A stretch of DNA of 7,155 nt. Origin: Rickettsiales bacterium. GTDB lineage: Bacteria > Pseudomonadota > Alphaproteobacteria > Rickettsiales > JALZUV01. Positions 1 to 6,257 of this stretch are shown here, in pieces. The translations under genes were made by a program, and so were the position numbers. Under the pieces are notes generated by a model. The model saw nothing but the letters and a program-made list of their open reading frames with translations, ran no database searches and was not told the origin of the DNA. The stretch's first letter is position 1. Every line of letters begins with the position of its first letter. The DNA lies in assembly GCA_023301245.1 (NCBI GenBank), contig JALZUV010000253.1, positions 1 to 7,155 of the forward strand, written 5' to 3'.

Positions 1-32
1 TCTTTCAAATCAATCGCGGGGAAGAGGTTCAT
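1..32 (-). CDS. hisA: HisA, ProFAR isomerase (5' end only, runs off the left edge)
   Basis: Only the first ten codons are inside the window. Read on the minus strand from the ATG at 32-30 they give MNLFPAIDLK, followed by GA that would begin an Asp or Glu codon. This is the characteristic first beta strand of HisA (family pattern roughly M-x-x-F/I-P-A-I-D-L-K-D-G), whose Asp is a catalytic residue of this TIM-barrel isomerase. HisA converts ProFAR to PRFAR, the substrate of HisF-HisH, in cytosolic histidine biosynthesis. The ATG overlaps the TGA of the upstream acetyltransferase gene by 4 nt (ATGA), which indicates translational coupling, and a GGA lies just upstream of the start. The fragment is too short to judge integrity. 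Identity rests on the N-terminal motif plus the his-operon context. Confidence 0.85.
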   Translation of the reverse strand, partial: MNLFPAIDLK

Positions 33-547
33 CGTTCCAACGTCTTGGCGTAATAGAAGCCCGCCACCATGCGGCCATTTATCATTTCGTAATAAGGCAG
101 TTCGCCCCATTTTTTATAACCGTGACTTTCGTATATTTCGATTGCCCTATCTTGCGTTTCGCGCACTTCCAGCGTGATAGCGCGAAAACCATGACGTTTC
201 GCGTCATCTTCTGCATCGTCCAGCAGTTGTACCGCCATACCGTGCCCACGCGCCCACGGTGCTACAAAGTGGTTACTGATACGTGCACGGAACGCTTGGC
301 TTTGTTTGCTGGCAGTTGGTTTTACTAACTGAATAGCCCCCGCAATCACCCCATCAAGGCGACCTACAAAAAGCTCGCGGTTAGGCACTACGATTACGCC
401 GCGCCAGTAAGATTCTAACACTTCGCGCGCAGGGGAAGTTGTCCAGTTAAAGCCAAGACCATCGCGGATGGCCTCTTCTGTCGCTTCGCAAAGCGCCGCT
501 TTATCTGCCCGTTTTAATTCGTTTAATTTTTCGGTTTTAAGAGGCAT
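29..547 (-). CDS. GNAT-family N-acetyltransferase inside the his operon
   Basis: This predicted 172-residue cytosolic protein belongs to the Gcn5-related acetyltransferase fold. What shows it is motif A at residues 93-120, with the acetyl-CoA pyrophosphate loop R-G-H-G-M-A (100-105, the Q/R-x-x-G-x-G/A pattern), then the beta strand AITLEVRE (123-130) and motif B DRAIEIYESHGY (133-144), typical of the acetyl-CoA-binding C-terminal half. The acceptor substrate cannot be read from the sequence. The start is the ATG at 547, which overlaps the end of hisH by 11 nt. The frame stays open further upstream, but that extension lies antiparallel-free inside hisH in a different frame and has no GNAT features, so I exclude it. 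The stop overlaps the hisA ATG by 4 nt. Position between hisH and hisA implies co-expression with histidine biosynthesis but does not prove a role in it. No clear Shine-Dalgarno precedes it, so expression probably relies on coupling to hisH. Confidence 0.9.
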   Translation of the reverse strand: MPLKTEKLNELKRADKAALCEATEEAIRDGLGFNWTTSPAREVLESYWRGVIVVPNRELFVGRLDGVIAGAIQLVKPTASKQSQAFRARISNHFVAPWARGHGMAVQLLDDAEDDAKRHGFRAITLEVRETQDRAIEIYESHGYKKWGELPYYEMINGRMVAGFYYAKTLER

Positions 548-1175
548 GAGACATTTGTAAGAAGTTCTGCAAGATACGCAAGCCCGTCTTTTGGCTTTTC
601 TCTGGATGAAACTGCGTGGCGAAGATATTTTTCCGCGCAATGGCCGCCACCACATCACCACCATAATCAACAGTAAGCATGGTAATATCGTCATGCGGCA
701 CACAGTGGAAACTATGCACAAAATAAGCATGATCGCCCTGTTCTACCCCTTTAAGATAAAGGTGCGCGTTTTGAAGCTTTAATTCATTCCAGCCCATATG
801 AGGAATTTTTAGCGATTTATCCGTCGGCGCTAGGGGCATTACTTCGCCCTTAAACCAACCAAGGCCTTTGGTAATTCCATGTTCATGCCCTTGTTCGAAT
901 AGCATTTGCATTCCCACACAAATGCCGAAAAAGGGGGTTTGCTCTGTTAGCACTTTTTGTTCCAACGCTTCGCGCATGCCTGTGGCTTCGTTCAAACCCT
1001 TCATGCAGTCAGCAAAAGCACCAACACCAGGCAAGATAATATGAGTCGCACTAGCGAGTTCTTCAGGCTTGGTCGCGATAATAATTTTATCATCCGCTGC
1101 GGCCACATGGCGCACGGCCTTTTCGACCGAGTATAAATTACCCGCGCCGACATTAATAATCGCGATAGTTTTCAT
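537..1175 (-). CDS. hisH: HisH, glutaminase subunit of imidazole glycerol phosphate synthase
   Basis: A 212-residue class I glutamine amidotransferase. HisH hydrolyses glutamine and passes ammonia to HisF, which turns PRFAR into imidazole glycerol phosphate plus AICAR (step 5 of histidine synthesis; cytosolic heterodimer). The start MKTIAIINVGAGNLYSVEKA is the standard HisH N terminus. The oxyanion-strand motif PGVGAF is at 49-54, the nucleophile elbow GICVGMQ has Cys86, and the C-terminal QFHPEKS supplies His190 and Glu192, so the triad is intact. Length is normal for the family. I chose the ATG at 1175 because it matches homologues and overlaps the stop of the DUF2628 gene as TAATG. An in-frame ATG seven codons upstream (1196) is possible but adds non-homologous residues. 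HisF is not in the window and is expected downstream of hisA. Confidence 0.96.
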   Translation of the reverse strand: MKTIAIINVGAGNLYSVEKAVRHVAAADDKIIIATKPEELASATHIILPGVGAFADCMKGLNEATGMREALEQKVLTEQTPFFGICVGMQMLFEQGHEHGITKGLGWFKGEVMPLAPTDKSLKIPHMGWNELKLQNAHLYLKGVEQGDHAYFVHSFHCVPHDDITMLTVDYGGDVVAAIARKNIFATQFHPEKSQKTGLRILQNFLQMSHAS

Positions 1176-1573
1176 TAGTTTTGGATAGAGAGCCAATTAT
1201 CGTAAAAACGGCGCTTAGCAGCGAGATCAGATTCGCCCGATACCACATCGGATAGAATATAACCTTGGCGGCGCAATTTTTGGCCACGCCAATGGTTGCC
1301 ATCAAAGCCAACAAGAATACGAACGGCCAATTCAATTATCATCGAAACCAATATTCCCATGCCCAAACTATCGGTAGCGGCAACAAAGCCTACCCACGCG
1401 GCTAGCACTAAAACACCATGAAGCCATAGCCCATGATACAAGCACCAAAAACCATGAAAGATAAAACCCCATAGAGAAAAATGCTCATCAACAAATTCGG
1501 CCGTTTCGTGTGGCACGTCATCGTCAGGTTTAATGTAAACTGCATAGAGTTTGGTTGAATTTCCGCCGAACAT
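1175..1573 (-). CDS. DUF2628-type small membrane protein between hisB and hisH
   Basis: A 132-residue protein of unknown function. A soluble N terminus with a YAVYIKP strand and an acidic stretch (to about residue 30) is followed by a hydrophobic region at about 34-67, rich in Trp, His and Gly, and a second segment at about 70-90 (two or three membrane passes). The tail is a conserved-looking cytosolic-type segment: GFDGNHWRGQKLRRQGY, then a VVSGESDLAAKRRFYDNW region. This layout fits the DUF2628 family, which I know from the same place between hisB and hisH in many alphaproteobacteria. The start ATG lies 1 nt after the hisB stop, with GAGG about 8 nt upstream, the best ribosome-binding site in this operon. 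Its stop overlaps the hisH ATG by 1 nt. A link to histidine enzymes or membrane localisation is suggested only by position. The family call is from memory of sequence character. Confidence 0.8.
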   Translation of the reverse strand: MFGGNSTKLYAVYIKPDDDVPHETAEFVDEHFSLWGFIFHGFWCLYHGLWLHGVLVLAAWVGFVAATDSLGMGILVSMIIELAVRILVGFDGNHWRGQKLRRQGYILSDVVSGESDLAAKRRFYDNWLSIQN

Positions 1574-1574
1574 A

Positions 1575-2168
1575 TTATCCCTCTAACGTACCTTTGGTGG
1601 ATGGAACCGCATTCGCGGCGCGTTCATCAACCTCAACCGCTTCGCGCAATGCACGCGCAAGTGCTTTGAAACAGCTTTCAATAATATGGTGATTATTATC
1701 GCCATATTGATTTTCAATATGTAGCGTTGCACCCAGTGCAAAGGCGAAAGCTTGGAACCATTCTTTGAATAATTCCGTATCCATCTCCCCCACTTTATCG
1801 CGTAGAAATTCGACTTTCCATACAAGATATGGGCGACCTGAAATATCTATCGCACATTCAGTTTTTGTTTCATCCATCGGGATAATTCGCTGGCCGTAGC
1901 GCTTAATGCCGCGACGCTCACCGAGTGCTTTTTTAACGGCTGTGCCAATCGCAATGCCGCTATCTTCGGTCGTGTGGTGGCCGTCAATATGCAAATCGCC
2001 TTTTGCCATCACGGTCATATCAATCAGGCTATGTTTGGATAGCTGTTCAAGCATATGGTCAAGAAAGCCAATGCCAGTGCTGATATCATACTGCCCTGTT
2101 CCATCGAGATTCACCTCGGCAGAAATTTGGGTTTCATTAGTATTACGTTCTATTTTTGCGCTTCTCAT
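1575..2168 (-). CDS. hisB: HisB, imidazoleglycerol-phosphate dehydratase
   Basis: A 197-residue monofunctional dehydratase that converts imidazole glycerol phosphate to imidazole acetol phosphate (step 6 of histidine biosynthesis). It is a cytosolic, Mn-dependent enzyme that forms a 24-mer in the family. All signature motifs are present: GFLDHM at 34-39, DGHHTTED at 62-69 with the paired metal-binding histidines, the second HHxxE-type motif NNHHIIE at 158-164, and the C-terminal STKGTL at 190-195. The length is that of the stand-alone form, without the N-terminal histidinol-phosphatase domain of the E. coli fusion. The N terminus (RSAKIERNTNET) aligns with the family, supporting the ATG at 2168, although no good Shine-Dalgarno is visible. 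It follows the hydrolase gene by 28 nt and precedes the DUF2628 gene by 1 nt. A role for the 28-nt gap as an additional promoter cannot be excluded. Confidence 0.97.
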   Translation of the reverse strand: MRSAKIERNTNETQISAEVNLDGTGQYDISTGIGFLDHMLEQLSKHSLIDMTVMAKGDLHIDGHHTTEDSGIAIGTAVKKALGERRGIKRYGQRIIPMDETKTECAIDISGRPYLVWKVEFLRDKVGEMDTELFKEWFQAFAFALGATLHIENQYGDNNHHIIESCFKALARALREAVEVDERAANAVPSTKGTLEG

Positions 2169-2196
2169 ATGAAGCGTTTTAATGCATCTAACGCCA

Positions 2197-2997
2197 TTAT
2201 TCTAGCGCTAAAAACTCTTTGGTTTTTTGCACGAGCAATGGACGGTCAAAGGCTACATGCTGGTTTGATTCAAAAGTCACTATTTCTTTTGGCTCGCTGG
2301 CAGCTTCAAATAGCGCTTGGCCATGGCGGTAAGGCACGATTTTATCGCCTGTGTTATGGAAAATAAGCAAGGGCGCTTTCACCGTTTCAATCTTGCTTAA
2401 GGAATCATATTTATCCCACACCATCCACTTGACGGGCATGTACCAATGAATTTCCGCCGCACGCTTCCAAAGCGAGGTAAAGGGCGCTTCTAGCAATAAT
2501 GCTTTGGGGGTTATCTCGGTCGCCATTTGCACAGCGATACCCGTACCAATTGATTCGCCATAGAGAATAATATCACTTTCGCTCAAGCCTTGGTCTTTCA
2601 AATAAGAAATAGCCGTGCGAGCATCCGTATAGAAACCCTCTTCGCTTGGGCTACCTTTGGAGGTTCCGTAACCGCGCCATTCAAGCGCCAGCACACCAAA
2701 GCCTGCGGCGTGATAGGCGCTATAAACCTCATGCCTATCGCTTATATTACCTGCGTTACCATGCATATGCAGCACGGTGGGCATGGCTTTAGCCGCAGGC
2801 ATTGCCCATGCGGTCAGCTCCACACCATCTACCGTTGGCAGGGTAATTGCTTGCGCTTGTACGCCATAAGTTTGCGGTTCTAACAGCTTGGTGCTTGGAA
2901 AATACATCAACTTACGCTGAAACAGGAACATCGCCGCTAGTAACAGGCAGTAGATAATCAAAAAATTTATCAAATATGAAATTGCTTTTTCCTTCAT
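2197..2997 (-). CDS. Membrane-anchored alpha/beta hydrolase (Bem46/ABHD13-like)
   Basis: A 266-residue serine hydrolase. A short basic start is followed by one hydrophobic helix at about 7-26, a signal anchor rather than a cleaved signal peptide because no clear cleavage site follows. The catalytic domain then carries the oxyanion motif HGNAGN (79-84), the WRGYGTSKGSPSE segment (107-119), the nucleophile elbow GESIG with Ser149, an acid at Asp218 (NTGDKIVPY) and the catalytic His247 (SNQHVAF). This order and the WRGYGxSxGxPSE motif fit the Bem46/ABHD13-like, YfhR-like subgroup, whose bacterial substrates are generally unknown. Which side of the membrane the domain faces is unclear, since basic residues flank both ends of the helix. 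It is the first gene of the minus-strand run, 28 nt before hisB, so it may share a transcript with the his genes. Nothing in the sequence ties it biochemically to histidine synthesis. Confidence 0.88.
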   Translation of the reverse strand: MKEKAISYLINFLIIYCLLLAAMFLFQRKLMYFPSTKLLEPQTYGVQAQAITLPTVDGVELTAWAMPAAKAMPTVLHMHGNAGNISDRHEVYSAYHAAGFGVLALEWRGYGTSKGSPSEEGFYTDARTAISYLKDQGLSESDIILYGESIGTGIAVQMATEITPKALLLEAPFTSLWKRAAEIHWYMPVKWMVWDKYDSLSKIETVKAPLLIFHNTGDKIVPYRHGQALFEAASEPKEIVTFESNQHVAFDRPLLVQKTKEFLALE

Positions 2998-3025
2998 TGC
3001 ACTAGGCTTGCCAGTGGTCTAGAAT
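2997..3025 (+). promoter_or_regulatory. Possible promoter for the cpaA-astD-astB operon in the 41-bp divergent spacer
   Basis: The spacer between the two divergent operons is only 41 bp (2998-3038). On the plus strand a TTGCAC (2997-3002) and TAGAAT (3020-3025), separated by 17 bp, resemble a sigma70-type -35/-10 pair. The -10 matches 5 of 6 consensus bases and the -35 only 3 of 6. Transcription would begin around 3032, leaving a very short leader before the ATG at 3039. No convincing pair is seen on the minus strand for the hydrolase/his operon, although the AT-rich start of the peptidase gene (about 3025-3060) could hold it. The spacer is too short for much more than overlapping promoters. 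I see no clear operator palindrome. This is pattern matching only. Confidence 0.3.
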
Positions 3026-3038
3026 TTATGCAACTAAA

Positions 3039-3542
3039 ATGATTGTAATAATTCTCATTCTAATTGCTTTGATGCTTGCCGTGTTCTGGTGGGATGCGAC
3101 GCGTTTTATCATCCCTAACTGGCTAGTAGGTGGTCTGCTGGCGCTTTATCCGCTCTATGTGCTGATAAGCCCTGAACCTGTTAATTGGATAGCGGCACTG
3201 GGCGTGGGCGCGATTGCTTTTGCTATTGGCATTGCTATTTTTGCCGCAAATATTATGGGCGGCGGCGATGTAAAACTTCTTACCGTTTGCTGCCTATGGG
3301 TAGGAATTGACCCAATTTTTGAATATATTATTATCACAAGCTTAATTGGCGGTGCATTATCTATTTTGCTGATGGTGGCACGCCCACTCGCCACTTACAC
3401 CTACCTAAAGATACGAAAAGACGGCTTATTGCCGCAAGTTTTAGAACAAGGAAAACCCATCCCCTATGGATTAGCAATTGCAGGAGCCTTCCTAATTCTG
3501 CTAGCACAGGGGAAACTAACAGGAATTGAGCTACCGCTATGA
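3039..3542 (+). CDS. cpaA: CpaA-type prepilin peptidase (A24 family, short form)
   Basis: A 167-residue, almost entirely hydrophobic multi-pass inner-membrane protein. The two aspartates of the GxGD aspartyl proteases are present: Asp19 in the DATRFIIPNWL context (family D-x-R-x-x-x-I-P-N) and Asp77 in GGGDVKLL (74-81). A conserved-looking IPYGLAIAGA lies at 141-150. This fits the short CpaA/TadV-like type IV prepilin peptidases, which cleave the leader of Flp-type pilins and lack the N-terminal methylase domain of PilD. The start at 3039 leaves one membrane helix before Asp19, as expected. There is no evident Shine-Dalgarno. No pilin, secretion ATPase or other Tad gene is nearby, so its substrate lies elsewhere. 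Its stop overlaps the astD ATG by 4 nt (ATGA). The enzyme class is secure; the gene name is less certain than the family. Confidence 0.88.
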   Translation: MIVIILILIALMLAVFWWDATRFIIPNWLVGGLLALYPLYVLISPEPVNWIAALGVGAIAFAIGIAIFAANIMGGGDVKLLTVCCLWVGIDPIFEYIIITSLIGGALSILLMVARPLATYTYLKIRKDGLLPQVLEQGKPIPYGLAIAGAFLILLAQGKLTGIELPL

Positions 3543-4963
3543 CGATGATGACTTCACATAACCCTGCCACTGGCGATTTAATTTGGGAAAAAGAAAGTAA
3601 CAGCGTGGCAGATGTCGAAACTGCCGTGAAAGCTGCACGCACCGCCTTCCCTATGTGGGCGATGAAAACACTGGCTGAACGTATGGAAGTGATTGAGCGC
3701 TACCGCGACCTACTACTCGCTAACAAAGATAAAATGGGCGAAGCTATCGCGCAAGAAACTGGCAAACCACTGTGGGATGCCATGGGCGAAGCTGGCGCAA
3801 TGGTCGGCAAAATCAATATCTCGCTCAAAGCTTATAACGAGCGCACAGGCGACATGACCTTCGATATGGGCAGCGGCATGACAGGCCACTTAAGCCACCG
3901 CCCGCACGGCGTAATGGCCGTATTTGGCCCTTATAACTTCCCTGGCCATTTGCCGAACGGCCATATTATTCCTGCACTTATTGCGGGTAACACCTGCGTG
4001 TTTAAACCCAGTAATATGACGCCTATGGTCGGCGAAATGATGATTAACCTCATGCACGAAGCCGGCATTCCACAAGGTGTTGTCACCTATGTGCAAGGCG
4101 CACGCGATGTTGGCGAAGCCCTATCGAACCATAAGGATATTGATGGGTTGCTCTTCACGGGTTCTACCCATGTCGGCACGATTTTAAACAAACAGCTCGC
4201 GCCCAGCCCCGAAAAACTTATCGCACTCGAAATGGGCGGCAATAATCCGCTCATTATATGGAATCCTGAATCAGCGGAAGCGGCGGCTTACCATACTATC
4301 CTTTCGGCCTTCATCTCAACAGGCCAGCGTTGCACTTGCGCGCGCCGCTTGATTCTGCCTGTGGGCGCTGAAGGCGATGCCGTATTAGAAGCACTCATCC
4401 CACTCGCGCAGAAGCTAAAAGTTGGTGCTTATAACGAAACGCCTGAACCTTTCATGGGCCCGTTAATTCGCCAAGCTGAAGCCGAAGCGATTATAACAGC
4501 GCAAGATGGTTTGGAAAAAACAGGCGGCACCCCCTTGCTGAAAGCAACCATGCCACGCGATGGCCTACCATTCATCACACCGGGTATTATGGATGTGACG
4601 AAAATCAACAATCGCGAAGATATTGAATTTTTCGGCCCCTTCTTACAGGTTATCCGCGTGAATGATTTTGACGATGCCATTGCCGAAGCTAACAACACCA
4701 GCTACGGCCTATCTGCCGCCATCTTCACGCAAGATAAATCGCTTTATGAACGCTGCTTGCTTGAGCTTCGCGCGGGCCTTATTAACTGGAACCGTCAAAC
4801 CACGGGCGCAAGTGGCGCCATGCCATTTGGCGGCATCGGCGTAAGCGGCAACCACCGCCCTGCGGCTTATTACGCGGCAGACTATTGCGCCTACCCTGTT
4901 GCATCGGTCGAAAGCGAAGTGCTAGATGTGCCAGAGAAGTTAGCTGCGGGTATCACGCTGTAA
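3539..4963 (+). CDS. astD: AstD, N-succinylglutamate 5-semialdehyde dehydrogenase
   Basis: A 474-residue NAD-dependent aldehyde dehydrogenase. The AstD reaction oxidises N-succinylglutamate semialdehyde to N-succinylglutamate, step 4 of the arginine succinyltransferase pathway. ALDH landmarks are all intact: FGPYNFPG (129-136) with Asn133 for the oxyanion hole, FKPSNMTP (155-162) with Lys156 for NAD, FTGST (206-210), general-base Glu231 in LEMGGNNP, nucleophile Cys265 in FISTGQRCTCARR, EFFGP (363-367) and the C-terminal PFGGIGVSGNHRP. The GHLPNGH (136-142), GGNNPL and GQRCTCARRL variants are those I associate with AstD rather than other ALDHs, and the adjacent astB supports this. The first ATG (3539) overlaps the peptidase stop by 4 nt and has a GAG 8 nt upstream. 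ATGs at codons 3 and 4 are alternatives. Its stop overlaps the astB start by 1 nt. Confidence 0.93.
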   Translation: MTMMTSHNPATGDLIWEKESNSVADVETAVKAARTAFPMWAMKTLAERMEVIERYRDLLLANKDKMGEAIAQETGKPLWDAMGEAGAMVGKINISLKAYNERTGDMTFDMGSGMTGHLSHRPHGVMAVFGPYNFPGHLPNGHIIPALIAGNTCVFKPSNMTPMVGEMMINLMHEAGIPQGVVTYVQGARDVGEALSNHKDIDGLLFTGSTHVGTILNKQLAPSPEKLIALEMGGNNPLIIWNPESAEAAAYHTILSAFISTGQRCTCARRLILPVGAEGDAVLEALIPLAQKLKVGAYNETPEPFMGPLIRQAEAEAIITAQDGLEKTGGTPLLKATMPRDGLPFITPGIMDVTKINNREDIEFFGPFLQVIRVNDFDDAIAEANNTSYGLSAAIFTQDKSLYERCLLELRAGLINWNRQTTGASGAMPFGGIGVSGNHRPAAYYAADYCAYPVASVESEVLDVPEKLAAGITL

Positions 4964-6252
4964 TGAACGCAATTGAAGTTAATTTTGACGGCCTTGTGGG
5001 TTGCACGCATAATTATGCGGGCTTGAGCTTTGGCAATTTAGCCAGCGAAACGAACCTTGGTAAGGTTTCGCGCCCTAAAGCCGCCGCCCTGCAAGGGTTG
5101 CAGAAAATGAAATTTGTGGCCAGCCTTGGGCTGGTGCAAGGTTTATTGCCCCCGCTAAAGCGCCCTTACCTTAAACTCCCACGCCAACTTGGTTTTACGG
5201 GGAGTGATGAGGAAATAATGCGCGATGTGGCTAAAACCATGCCGCAACTTTTGCCGCAAATCTATTCTGCCAGCAACATGTGGGTGGCCAACGCAGCGAC
5301 GGTTTCGCCTAGTGCTGATACGGCTGACGGTAAGGTGAATTTCACTGCTGCCAACCTCGTTACCCATCTGCATCGCGCCATTGAGCCAAAAGATACAGAG
5401 ATGAACCTGCGAGCAATTTTTGCCGATGAAAAACACTTCCACCATCGCGCGCCTCTGCCTGCCTACGCTAAATTTGGCGATGAAGGTGCGGCCAATATTA
5501 TGCGCTTCACCTCGCAACATGGCAAAGCAGGGCTTGAGGTTTTAGTGTATGGCGAAAACACGAAACGCTTCCCTGCCCGCCAAACTCAATCGGCTTGCGA
5601 TATTGTATTTCGTCGTCACGGCGTACAAAATGCTATGACCATTCAGCAATCATCCTTTGCGATTGATGAAGGCGTTTTCCATAATGACGTTATCGCCGTG
5701 GCCAACGAAAATCTGTTGCTCTACCACGAACATGCATTTGAAGAAGGCGATGCCGCAGTCGATAAAATGGAAGCGGCCTTTGGCCACAAAATAATCCGCA
5801 TGAAAGTAATGGCGGCAGATGTTTCGGTCAATGAAGCGGTGAAGACTTACCTATTTAACTCGCAACTTATTACGTTGCCTGATGGCTCTATGGCGGTAAT
5901 CGCACCGACTGAATCGCAAAATAGCGCTGCCGTTTCAGCCGTGTTTGAAGGCTTTGTGCAAGCCAATGATAACCCCGTGCAAGCGGTGCATTATCTTGAC
6001 CTGCGCGAAAGCATGAAAAACGGTGGAGGGCCAGCCTGTTTACGTTTGCGCGTGGTGCTAACCGAAGCGGAACTCGCTGCGATGCATCAAGGCGTGCTGT
6101 TTAACGACACACTCTATGAGCGCCTAGGCAATTGGGTAGAAACGCACTATCGCGACACGCTATCGCCCGATGATTTAGGCGATGTTTCCCTCATGGCAGA
6201 ATCCTTCGCGGCACATGATGAGTTGAATAAACTACTAAACTTACCTACATAG
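4963..6252 (+). CDS. astB: AstB, N-succinylarginine dihydrolase
   Basis: A 429-residue cytosolic enzyme of the amidinotransferase-like fold. It hydrolyses N2-succinylarginine to N2-succinylornithine with release of two ammonia and CO2, step 2 of the AST pathway. The N terminus NFDGLVGCTHNYAGLSFGN is diagnostic. Compared with the E. coli enzyme as I remember it, the catalytic residues map to Glu174 (FGDEGAAN), His240 (GVFHND) and Cys359 (NGGGPACLRLRVVL). Substrate-contact positions 19-28, Asn110, His137-Arg138 and Arg206 also match. It is shorter than the roughly 447-residue E. coli protein because of a small gap near residue 198 and a C terminus that stops at LNLPT. I place the start at 4963, where ATG overlaps the astD stop (TAATG) and gives the canonical MNAIEVNFDG. 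A longer in-frame ORF from 4885 would only add shadow sequence from astD. The EI24 gene follows after 5 nt. Confidence 0.95.
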   Translation: MNAIEVNFDGLVGCTHNYAGLSFGNLASETNLGKVSRPKAAALQGLQKMKFVASLGLVQGLLPPLKRPYLKLPRQLGFTGSDEEIMRDVAKTMPQLLPQIYSASNMWVANAATVSPSADTADGKVNFTAANLVTHLHRAIEPKDTEMNLRAIFADEKHFHHRAPLPAYAKFGDEGAANIMRFTSQHGKAGLEVLVYGENTKRFPARQTQSACDIVFRRHGVQNAMTIQQSSFAIDEGVFHNDVIAVANENLLLYHEHAFEEGDAAVDKMEAAFGHKIIRMKVMAADVSVNEAVKTYLFNSQLITLPDGSMAVIAPTESQNSAAVSAVFEGFVQANDNPVQAVHYLDLRESMKNGGGPACLRLRVVLTEAELAAMHQGVLFNDTLYERLGNWVETHYRDTLSPDDLGDVSLMAESFAAHDELNKLLNLPT

Positions 6253-6257
6253 TCCTT

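Noticed and set aside
548..730. N-terminal extension of the acetyltransferase frame upstream of 547
   Set aside because: It lies within hisH in another frame, reads as low-quality Cys/Arg/Ser-rich sequence and adds nothing that looks like a GNAT domain. The ATG at 547 fits the family.
1153..1335. 60-codon minus-strand frame across the DUF2628/hisH junction
   Set aside because: It is an out-of-frame shadow of two well-supported genes, with no recognisable motif.
2055..2366. 103-codon plus-strand frame opposite hisB and the hydrolase
   Set aside because: It is antisense to conserved coding sequence on both sides, and its translation shows no domain or plausible start context.
4885..4962. N-terminal extension of the astB frame
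   Set aside because: The 26 extra residues overlap the intact C terminus of astD and do not resemble AstB. The ATG at 4963 gives the canonical MNAIEVNFDG start and a TAATG junction.
5155..5520. 121-codon minus-strand frame inside astB
   Set aside because: It is antisense to the AstB active-site region, which is clearly the coding strand.
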